A stretch of DNA of 8,293 nt from Devosia sp. (GTDB lineage Bacteria; Pseudomonadota; Alphaproteobacteria; Rhizobiales; Devosiaceae), in assembly GCA_028290245.1 (NCBI GenBank), contig JAQGKG010000080.1, positions 1-8,293 of the forward strand, read 5' to 3'. The number at the start of each line of letters is the position of its first letter. The first letter of the stretch is position 1. Made by a program: the position numbers and the translations under genes. Positions 1-5,376 of this stretch are shown one piece after another. The notes under the pieces are model-generated. The model did no database searches. It was not told the origin of the DNA and was given only the letters and a program-made list of their open reading frames with translations.

Positions 1-1
1 C

Positions 2-238
2 GCCTATTCGACCACCAACCGAGACGGCATCGGTCAGGTTCTGGACCTCGGCATTTTCAATGCCAGCCAAACGCGCCTGCTAGCCCAGCAACAGCTCGAT
101 GTCGCCGAAGGCCTGCTGGTCGTAGAATCCACCAGCGACAAACTGCTCGTGCTGGTACGCCTGGCCCCGCCACATCAGGTGGTGCGGGCGCGGTTCGAAA
201 AGTCCCTGGCCAATGTGAGCTGCGGTACGCGGCCCTAG
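2..238 (+). CDS. 3' end of an unrecognised protein-coding gene (partial, 78 residues visible)
   Basis: Frame 2 is open from the window edge to a TAG at 236-238, giving the last 78 residues of a protein whose start lies upstream. The visible part reads as ordinary soluble protein: a segment rich in Leu and Gln (FNASQTRLLAQQQLDVAEG), then a strongly hydrophobic beta-like stretch (LLVVESTSDKLLVLVRLAP), then a short basic tail. There is no transmembrane helix and no motif that I can assign to a family, so I give no function. It is real rather than a shadow because it ends exactly at the stop of the convergent kinase gene, the two TAG stops sharing the CTAG at 235-238, and because the reading is not repetitive or arginine-rich as most antisense frames here are. 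Its first residues and length are unknown. Confidence 0.6.
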   Translation, partial: AYSTTNRDGIGQVLDLGIFNASQTRLLAQQQLDVAEGLLVVESTSDKLLVLVRLAPPHQVVRARFEKSLANVSCGTRP

Positions 239-1407
239 TGAGCCGGCATGCTGAAGGTAAAGCGCGTCTGATCCGCCGTCGAGCTGACTGCAATAGTCCC
301 GCCATGCGCCTCGGCGATTTGGCTGGCGATAAAGAGCCCAAGCCCAAGACCCGACCGGCCAGCGCTACCCGATGGGCGAGAAAACGGCTGGAACAGTTCG
401 GCATGCAGATGGTCGGGAATTGCCTCGCCGCCATTGATGATCGACAGCACAAAACCGCTTGCACTGGATGTGCCCTCGACCTCGACCGGCTGCTCCGGTG
501 CGCCGTGAGTCAACGCATTTGCCAAAAGATTCGAAAACAACTGCGCGACCCGCGCCGGGTCAGCATGCACCGGCTTTTCGCAATCGATCCGCGCCAGAAT
601 CTGGCGGTCGGGATTGGCGAGCCGCAATTCGTCGATTACCTGCTGTAGCGTCGGCCGCATGTCGCAGCGCATTTTGGCGAGTTCGATGCCGCTGCCCAGC
701 CGACCGCTGGCAAAATCCATCACGTTGCTGATCAGCGATTCCATGCGGACGACAGCGCCCTGCATCAGGGTGACGATGCGCGTCGCTTTGTCATTGAGCG
801 GTGTCTTGAGCAGCATGTTGGCGCCGGACCCAATCGCTGCCAGCGGATTGCGCAGATCATGTCCCAGCACGCCGATGAACTGCTCCCGCAATTCGGCCAT
901 CTTGCGTTCGCTGGCAAGGCCGGCGCGGGCTAGCGAAACGTTGTCGGCCGCGTCAAGCTGTGCGGCGATCAGTTGGGCAAACATCTCGAACATGCCGATG
1001 ATGGCTGGATTGTTCAGCTTGGCCGGGTTGGGATCGATGGCGCAAAGCGTGCCGTAGAACGAGCCATCCTGCCGCACGATCGGCATCGAAATATAGCTCT
1101 CAAAGCCATATTGCAGCGGGGTGCGATGGTTTCGAAACATCTCGTCCTCGGCGACATGGTCGATCACCACGGCCCGGCCATTGTCGCGAATTTCGTTGCA
1201 GATGGTCGAGACCAGCTCCAGCTCGCTGCCCGGCACGAGCCCGAAATCGATTTTATCGAGCACCTGCAATGCGATCCAGCGATCGTCGGTGACGCGCGCC
1301 ACGGCGGCGAATCCCATACCGGTGGTCTGGCAGATCACGTTAAGGATGGTGTTGACCGCGTCGATGCGGGCCACGGCATCAATGTCGGCTTGGAAGTCGT
1401 GACTCAT
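235..1407 (-). CDS. GAF-domain sensor histidine kinase (soluble, orphan)
   Basis: A 390-residue ATP-dependent autophosphorylating sensor kinase, predicted cytoplasmic as it has no signal peptide or membrane segment. Domains in order: a GAF sensor domain (about 20-152) with the common GTLCAIDP signature at 119-126; a short helical linker; a dimerisation/phosphoacceptor domain with the H-box GHDLRNPL and the likely phosphorylated His183; and a HATPase_c domain (about 283-389) with the N-box FSNLLANALTHG (Asn293/Asn297), a variant G1 box NGGEAIP at 325-331 and the G2 box GLGLGLF around 353-359. The Asn-for-Asp G1 box followed by an IP pair is, as I recall, shared by a group of GAF-kinases with HDLRNPL H-boxes, so it is probably functional. 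The GAF ligand cannot be read from sequence. ATG start at 1405-1407 with only a weak AGCGGA upstream. It lies 108 bp downstream of chrA on the same strand. No response regulator is in the window. Confidence 0.93.
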   Translation of the reverse strand: MSHDFQADIDAVARIDAVNTILNVICQTTGMGFAAVARVTDDRWIALQVLDKIDFGLVPGSELELVSTICNEIRDNGRAVVIDHVAEDEMFRNHRTPLQYGFESYISMPIVRQDGSFYGTLCAIDPNPAKLNNPAIIGMFEMFAQLIAAQLDAADNVSLARAGLASERKMAELREQFIGVLGHDLRNPLAAIGSGANMLLKTPLNDKATRIVTLMQGAVVRMESLISNVMDFASGRLGSGIELAKMRCDMRPTLQQVIDELRLANPDRQILARIDCEKPVHADPARVAQLFSNLLANALTHGAPEQPVEVEGTSSASGFVLSIINGGEAIPDHLHAELFQPFSRPSGSAGRSGLGLGLFIASQIAEAHGGTIAVSSTADQTRFTFSMPAH

Positions 1408-1515
1408 GGCAATCCGCTGCGGTTCTGCCCCACATTAACGTGGCAGGCAGCGCTTGTCATGCTTCTGCCTCGCGCGAACAATCACCGCCAGCCTAGTTTT
1501 CCGTCACGGACAACA
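1408..1515 (-). other. 108-bp gap between chrA and the GAF-kinase gene; no clear promoter or terminator
   Basis: I see no convincing sigma70-type or general-stress (GGAAC...CGTT) promoter on the minus strand. A 6-bp inverted repeat AGGCAG (1445-1450) / CTGCCT (1465-1470) with a 14-nt loop, and a 4-bp CCAC (1430-1433) / GTGG (1440-1443) repeat, could form small hairpins in the transcript, but neither is followed by a T-run. The kinase may be read through from chrA or have its own weak promoter; the sequence does not decide. Confidence 0.4.
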
Positions 1516-2709
1516 TTATCGTACAAAACCCAGTGATCCACCGGCAACTGCAAGCGCCACCACCACGATCCAGGGCGGCGCCGTCCAGAACACCAGTGCG
1601 GCAAAGCCCGCTACCGCCAGCGCGATGTCGATCGGTCCCACAATGGCGCTGGTCCAGACCGGGTCATACAGCGCCGCTGCCAGAATGCCGACCACCGCAG
1701 CATTGGCGCCCCGCATTGCCGCCTGCGCCATGGGCTTACCGCGCAATGCATCCCAGAATGGCAGCGCGCCGACTAGCAACAACAGTCCCGGCAGGAAGAT
1801 TGCCACCAGCGCAATGACTGCTCCGGCAATGCCATTGCTGACAGTGCCGAGATAGGCAGCGAAGGTGAACAGCGGTCCCGGCACGGCCTGGGCCGCGCCA
1901 TAGCCGGCCAAAAAGCTGTCCTTGCTGACCCAGCCCGTCGCCACGGTCTCGGCATCGAGCAACGGCAGCACCACATGGCCGCCGCCGAACACCAGGGCGC
2001 CAGCGCGATAGAAGGCGTCGAACAGCACAATGTCCTGCCCGCCTACCGAGGCCAGCAACGGCAGGCCGACCAGCAACAGGCCAAACACTAGCAGGCAAAT
2101 CGCCCCGGCTAATGGAGAAACCGGAAAACGCATCGCATGCGTCACCGGAATTGCCGGCCCGCGGCACAGCACGAGGCCTGCCAAACCGCCCAGCACGATG
2201 GCGACCACCTGCCCCGCCGATCCAGCCAGTGCGATCACCACGACAATCGCCACCAGCGCGATCCCCGCCCGCTGCAGGTCCGGCGTCAGGTTCTTCGCCA
2301 TACCCCACACGGCCTGCGCCACCACGGCAACCGCTACGATCTTGAGCCCATGCAACACGCCTTGCGCCACGGGCCCATCGAGTGCGCTTGCGCCAAGCGC
2401 GAACAGCACGAGAAAAATCGCCGACGGGAGGGTAAATCCGGCCCAGGCGGCCAAAGCGCCAAGCGGCCCGGCACGCCACAGGCCCAGCGCAAAGCCAACC
2501 TGGCTAGACGCCGGTCCGGGCAAGAATTGGCAAAGAGCCACCAGATCGCCATAGGCGCTCTCGCCGATCCAGCGGCGGCGCGTCACGATCTCGTCGCGGA
2601 AATAGCCGAGATGAGCAATCGGCCCGCCAAACGAGGTCAGCCCAAGCTTGAGGAAGGCGAGGAACACCTCCCCGGCACTGCCGCTTTTCTGAACTTCGTT
2701 GTCTTCCAA
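1516..2709 (-). CDS. chrA: Chromate-family (CHR) transporter, two-domain form
   Basis: A 397-residue polytopic inner-membrane protein of the long-chain CHR family, whose best-studied members export chromate from the cytoplasm. Both homologous halves are present. The N-terminal half carries the diagnostic SFGGPIAHLGYFRDE (26-40) and CQFLPGPASSQ (60-70). The C-terminal half carries FGGGHVVLPLL (241-251) and AAQAVPGPLFTFAAYLG (272-288). Length is normal and nothing is disrupted. The start is TTG at 2707-2709, chosen because it gives the usual short leader before FLAFLKLGLTSFGG, and AGAAG/GTAGAG lies just upstream across the end of the lipoprotein gene; a GTG at residue 15 is a less likely alternative. 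The gap to the lipoprotein stop is 6 bp, so the two are almost certainly co-transcribed. Chromate as the real substrate is inferred from the family only; no chrB or other chromate-resistance gene is beside it. Confidence 0.95.
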   Translation of the reverse strand: MEDNEVQKSGSAGEVFLAFLKLGLTSFGGPIAHLGYFRDEIVTRRRWIGESAYGDLVALCQFLPGPASSQVGFALGLWRAGPLGALAAWAGFTLPSAIFLVLFALGASALDGPVAQGVLHGLKIVAVAVVAQAVWGMAKNLTPDLQRAGIALVAIVVVIALAGSAGQVVAIVLGGLAGLVLCRGPAIPVTHAMRFPVSPLAGAICLLVFGLLLVGLPLLASVGGQDIVLFDAFYRAGALVFGGGHVVLPLLDAETVATGWVSKDSFLAGYGAAQAVPGPLFTFAAYLGTVSNGIAGAVIALVAIFLPGLLLLVGALPFWDALRGKPMAQAAMRGANAAVVGILAAALYDPVWTSAIVGPIDIALAVAGFAALVFWTAPPWIVVVALAVAGGSLGFVR

Positions 2710-2715
2710 AACGCT

Positions 2716-3537
2716 CTACTTCTGCAGCACGACTTCCCGGTCGCCACTATGCTGGTAGCGTGACGGTATGACGACACCGCCGCCGCTCAGGTGCGCCGTG
2801 CCATCACCACAGAAGTCATAGCGATTGGCCCGTGCCACGAAGGCCGACAGACGCTTTAGCGCCTCGTCCACCGCCAGCGATTGCTCATGCGGCGTTTCCA
2901 CCAACAGGTTGTCGAGCGCGAAGTCATAGCTGTCGTTGCGATAGTTCAGGGCGCGGACAAACCAGGCGATGAAGGCGTCGTTCTCATATTTGCGCGCCCG
3001 CATATTGTCGCCCGTCGCCGGCGGTAATCCACTGCCCAGGCCCGAGTAAGCTACAGCCCGTTGCCGGTCGACCTCGATCACCGCACAGATCGCGGCAAAA
3101 GTTGTGGGCAGCGTATCGATATCGGCAGCGATATGCCGGCCCACCGCAGAATAGCGTGTGCGCGACGACTGATATTCAGTGGTCTTGAGCCACTTATAAT
3201 AGCGCTCGACCGTATAATACTCATCCTTGTTGGGCGGGATGATCCGTGTGCGCTGCAGTTCCACCGAGCTGTCGAACAGCCAGTCCTTGGCATGCGCCGC
3301 GACGAGGAAGCGCCAGACGCGGTCATGCATCTCCTCTTCCTGATCTGTCTTGTTGAAATTGGAAACCGGCTCCCCGCGCAGGCCTGCCACGGCGTTCCCT
3401 GCCGCCGGCATCGCCACGTCATGGGTCCAGCTTGGCGCAGCGCGGCCGAAATCACCCACCGGTCTTGCGACAGGTGAGCAGGCGGCCAGCAGCGCGGCCA
3501 AGGCCAGCGCCGTCGTCAGTCGAACTACTCTATCCAC
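2716..3537 (-). CDS. Predicted outer-membrane lipoprotein of unknown function
   Basis: A 273-residue secreted lipoprotein when started at the GTG at 3535-3537. The N-terminus then has a perfect type II signal peptide: a short charged n-region (DRVVR), hydrophobic core LTTALALAALLAA and lipobox LAAC with Cys20; Ser at +2 predicts sorting to the outer membrane. The mature part has a low-complexity linker to about residue 60, then a mostly helical, Tyr- and Arg-rich domain (WRFLVAAHAKDWLFD near 75-89; DEYYTVERYYKWLKTTEYQ near 105-123; DAFIAWFVRALNYRNDSYDF near 187-206). I do not recognise the family. An in-frame ATG at 3598-3600 adds 21 Pro/Arg/Ser-rich residues that spoil the signal peptide and lie antiparallel in no way but co-linear over the upstream small gene, so I prefer GTG. 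The GTG overlaps that gene's stop by 8 nt (GTGGATAG), and chrA follows after 6 bp. Confidence 0.8.
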   Translation of the reverse strand: MDRVVRLTTALALAALLAACSPVARPVGDFGRAAPSWTHDVAMPAAGNAVAGLRGEPVSNFNKTDQEEEMHDRVWRFLVAAHAKDWLFDSSVELQRTRIIPPNKDEYYTVERYYKWLKTTEYQSSRTRYSAVGRHIAADIDTLPTTFAAICAVIEVDRQRAVAYSGLGSGLPPATGDNMRARKYENDAFIAWFVRALNYRNDSYDFALDNLLVETPHEQSLAVDEALKRLSAFVARANRYDFCGDGTAHLSGGGVVIPSRYQHSGDREVVLQK

Positions 3538-3703
3538 GCTTGCGCTTGGGCCGCGTGGGATCGAGCCGCGAATTGGGCTGCTGTAGCGTCCCACGTTCAT
3601 AACGTACCCCAGTAAAAATCAAAATCTGGGCCTTGCCGGGCATTGGTGATGCACCGGCTTTGGCAGCGCGTGGCCGCTGATCGAATTTGACGAGCTTTCC
3701 CAA
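3530..3703 (-). CDS. Small basic protein (57 residues), first gene of the chrA cluster
   Basis: A short protein starting at TTG (3701-3703), chosen because a strong Shine-Dalgarno GGAGG (3709-3713) lies 5 nt upstream. An upstream in-frame ATG at 3734-3736 would add 11 residues but has no ribosome binding site. The product begins GKLVKFDQRPR, has a central hydrophobic motif AQILIFTGVRYERG (about 24-37) and ends in a basic tail RPTRPKRKRG-like (PTRPKRKRG). There is no signal peptide or membrane segment, so it is probably cytoplasmic; the basic ends could suit nucleic-acid or membrane-surface binding, but this is speculation. The core motif resembles small conserved proteins I vaguely recall from Hyphomicrobiales, without a name or function. 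Its TAG stop (3530-3532) lies within the lipoprotein start region, an 8-nt overlap that suggests translational coupling. Confidence 0.62.
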   Translation of the reverse strand: MGKLVKFDQRPRAAKAGASPMPGKAQILIFTGVRYERGTLQQPNSRLDPTRPKRKRG

Positions 3704-3708
3704 GCTGT

Positions 3709-3713
3709 CCTCC
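3709..3713 (-). promoter_or_regulatory. Shine-Dalgarno GGAGG that decides the TTG start of the small basic protein
   Basis: The minus strand reads GGAGG, then 5 nt (ACAGC), then TTG. This is the best ribosome binding site seen in the window, and it places the start at 3703 rather than at the upstream ATG at 3736. Confidence 0.65.
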
Positions 3714-3812
3714 AATGGCTCGCTCGCCGGTTCCATCGGCAGCAGCGGTTAGCGTTACAAACCAGTCTTGCGACGCCCCTCGCATTCACTGCTCATGGGG
3801 CCATTAAGAGAT

Positions 3813-3818
3813 CGTCAA
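3813..3818 (-). promoter_or_regulatory. Possible -35 element (TTGACG) for the small protein-lipoprotein-chrA operon
   Basis: The minus strand reads CCTTGACGAT here, a good match to the alphaproteobacterial sigma70 -35 hexamer. A -10 element at the usual 16-18 nt spacing is not convincing: the candidate is around ATGAGCA. The position, about 110 nt before the TTG start and directly downstream of the CtrA-like box, suits a promoter reading left into the cluster. Confidence 0.4.
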
Positions 3819-3820
3819 GG

Positions 3821-3836
3821 TTAACAGTCTGCTAAC
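3821..3836. promoter_or_regulatory. CtrA-box-like site TTAA-N7-CTAAC in the divergent promoter region
   Basis: The plus strand has TTAA, 7 nt, CTAAC; the minus strand reads TTAG, 7 nt, TTAAC. The known CtrA recognition sequence in Alphaproteobacteria is TTAA-N7-TTAA(C), so either reading has a single mismatch. On the minus strand it sits immediately upstream of TTGACG, the placement seen at CtrA-regulated promoters. It lies between the start of the DUF2336 gene and the small basic protein gene and could control either or both. Regulation by CtrA is an inference from the motif. Confidence 0.42.
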
Positions 3837-3871
3837 GAATTGGCGGCAAGAGTGGGCTTGCATCAAATGTG

Positions 3872-5047
3872 ATGCGATTCCGAAGTGACGGTCCCCGAAA
3901 AATGCTTGGTTTTCAGCCCTACGAGACGTTTCAACTGCTCATCGAGTCAGGCGGCGTCGACCGTACAAACACCCTGCTGATCGCTGCATGCGACGCTTAT
4001 GCCCGTCGCGGCAGGCCAACGCCTCCCGAAATGGAACAGTTTGAGGCCCTTGCCGGGCGTCTGTTCCCCATCGCCGGCAGCCAGGCCAAGGCCAAGGGCG
4101 CCGCCATCCTGGGCCGTGCCGAAATGCTGTCCCCTGCGCTTGAGCAGTTGGTGATCGACAATATCGGTGAAGACCTCATCAGCTTCCTGGCCTCGGCCAA
4201 GGAGCTGTCCGAGCCCACCATGCTCGAAATCATTGCCCGCTATGATGTGCCGGCTGCCGCCACCATCGCGGCTCGCCCAGACCTTTCCAATGTGGTCTTG
4301 GCCAAGCTGTTCCAGATGAATTCGCGCAAGGTTTACCGCGCCCTCGCGTCCAACACCGCCATCGTGCCACGCGGCGCCTATCTCAGCGCCCTGGCCCGTT
4401 CGGCCCAGATGGACCATATGGTCGCCGAGGCCCTTGCCCAGCGCAGTGACTTTGACGCAGCGCTGCTCGCCCCCGCCTTCTTCGACCTGTCCGACGAACA
4501 TCGCATCAAGGTCATCCGCTCGTTCATGCAGCGCGCCACGCCACCAGCGCCGATCCGCAAGACCATCGAGCAACTGTCTGTCGCCAATCAGGAACTGACC
4601 AAGGCGCTGATGAAGCTGTTTTCGGAAAATCGCCGTCCGGAAGTCACGCGCCTGTTGAGCCAAATCACTGGCCTCGATGAAGTCCGTTGTGGCCAGATCG
4701 CCCATGACGTCACCGGCGCCTCGCTATTCGTCATCCTGCGCGCCTTCGGCTGCACCGCCTATGATGGACTGAAGGTTCTGATCCACGCTACCAGCCACGA
4801 CAACGAGCGCTCGCGCGCCCTTGCCGATTTCGCCACCATGTTCGGCAACGTCACGCCTGAATCCATGGCCTACCTGATGAGCGCATGGCGCGGCGAAGTG
4901 AACCTGCTCGAACTCAACAAGCCTGAGTACAAGCCCTTCACCGAAACCAGCCGCCGCACCCCGTCGCAGCTGGCACCGGCCCACAATCCAGTGGTCGACC
5001 AGGCCATCGAAGCCCTCGCCCGCATCGGCGCCCGACGCGCCGGCTAG
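3872..5047 (+). CDS. DUF2336 family protein (alphaproteobacterial, helical repeats, unknown function)
   Basis: About 391 residues, predicted soluble and all-helical, with no signal peptide or membrane span. The overall pattern matches DUF2336, an uncharacterised family mostly of Alphaproteobacteria. Visible features are short HEAT/LRV-like helical pairs, for example SEPTMLEIIARYDVPAAATI (about 113-132) and NSRKVYRALASNTAIVP (about 150-166), and a conserved C-terminal part with RPEVTRLLSQITGLDEV, then DVTGASLFVILRAFGCTAYD. The start is uncertain: a GTG at 3869, an ATG at 3872 and an ATG at 3902 are in frame, and none has a good ribosome binding site. The 3902 start, giving LGFQPYETFQLL next, removes an arginine-rich leader and is quite possible. 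It is transcribed alone, away from the small-protein cluster, downstream of the CtrA-like box, and converges on the DUF1491 gene with both stops in one CTAG (5044-5047). Family assignment is from memory of conserved sequence. Confidence 0.85.
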   Translation: MRFRSDGPRKMLGFQPYETFQLLIESGGVDRTNTLLIAACDAYARRGRPTPPEMEQFEALAGRLFPIAGSQAKAKGAAILGRAEMLSPALEQLVIDNIGEDLISFLASAKELSEPTMLEIIARYDVPAAATIAARPDLSNVVLAKLFQMNSRKVYRALASNTAIVPRGAYLSALARSAQMDHMVAEALAQRSDFDAALLAPAFFDLSDEHRIKVIRSFMQRATPPAPIRKTIEQLSVANQELTKALMKLFSENRRPEVTRLLSQITGLDEVRCGQIAHDVTGASLFVILRAFGCTAYDGLKVLIHATSHDNERSRALADFATMFGNVTPESMAYLMSAWRGEVNLLELNKPEYKPFTETSRRTPSQLAPAHNPVVDQAIEALARIGARRAG

Positions 5048-5376
5048 GTCAGATCGATCCCAAGATCGTCGCCGCGCAGGTCGATGCTGATCACCCATAG
5101 ATCGGGATCGAACTCGACCTCGCGGGCGATACGCTCAGTCACCTTGGCCGGCTCTACACGCTTAAATCTGCATTGAAACACCAACCGGGCATCGTCCCGG
5201 TCGCTGGTCGATGGCGCTGGCGTGTATAGCGAGCGCGTGCCGTCGAGATGGTCGACCTCGATGAAAACCTGTCCGGCAATTGGATCGCCACGGCGCGACA
5301 CGACGCACATTTCGCCGAGGTCATTGTGGCGCCGCACAAACACGCCGCACCATAGATCGCTGCGGAGTCTGGACAC
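5044..5376 (-). CDS. DUF1491 family protein
   Basis: A 110-residue soluble protein matching DUF1491, a small uncharacterised family of Alphaproteobacteria. Family-like features are the N-terminal SRLRSDLWCGVFVRRHND, the central AGQVFIEVDHLDGTRSLYTPAP (about 34-55), and the C-terminal FDPDLWVISIDLR (89-101), whose DPDLWV is the most recognisable part. The start is GTG at 5374-5376, which directly follows the TAG of the upstream peptidoglycan-binding-domain gene (TAGGTG, no spacer), so translation probably depends on ribosomes ending the previous gene. It is the last gene of the minus-strand kinase operon and its TAG overlaps the stop of the convergent DUF2336 gene. No function is known to me. 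Confidence 0.88.
   Translation of the reverse strand: MSRLRSDLWCGVFVRRHNDLGEMCVVSRRGDPIAGQVFIEVDHLDGTRSLYTPAPSTSDRDDARLVFQCRFKRVEPAKVTERIAREVEFDPDLWVISIDLRGDDLGIDLT

Noticed and set aside
57..464. Minus-strand 135-residue open frame over the left edge
   Set aside because: Arg/Cys/Ala-rich composition typical of a shadow frame; it runs across the CTAG junction and overlaps both the kinase C-terminus and the plus-strand partial gene.
1445..1470. Inverted repeat AGGCAG/CTGCCT as an intrinsic terminator after chrA
   Set aside because: Only a 6-bp stem with a 14-nt loop and no following T-run; mentioned in the gap entry but not called as a terminator.
973..1536. Plus-strand 187-residue open frame antisense to the GAF-kinase
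   Set aside because: His/Asp-rich complement of the kinase GAF region; no ribosome binding site or family motif. The kinase frame is clearly the coding one.
1736..2479. Minus-strand 247-residue frame inside chrA
   Set aside because: Arg/Gly/Trp-rich, in a shifted frame of chrA, which has all its family motifs intact in the other frame.
2137..2763. Plus-strand 208-residue open frame antisense to chrA
   Set aside because: Composition dominated by His, Arg, Gln and Pro; the complement of a membrane protein gene, with no recognisable domain.
3538..3600. Upstream ATG (3600) as the lipoprotein start
   Set aside because: It adds 21 Pro/Arg/Ser-rich residues before the signal peptide and overlaps the small basic protein gene for 71 nt; the GTG at 3537 gives a canonical lipoprotein signal.
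3597..3785. Minus-strand 62-residue frame overlapping the small basic protein
   Set aside because: It shares the region with a frame that has a far better ribosome binding site and more protein-like sequence, and it runs through the putative leader.
3947..4705. Minus-strand 252-residue open frame antisense to DUF2336
   Set aside because: Gly/Asp/His-rich shadow of a well-supported family member on the plus strand.
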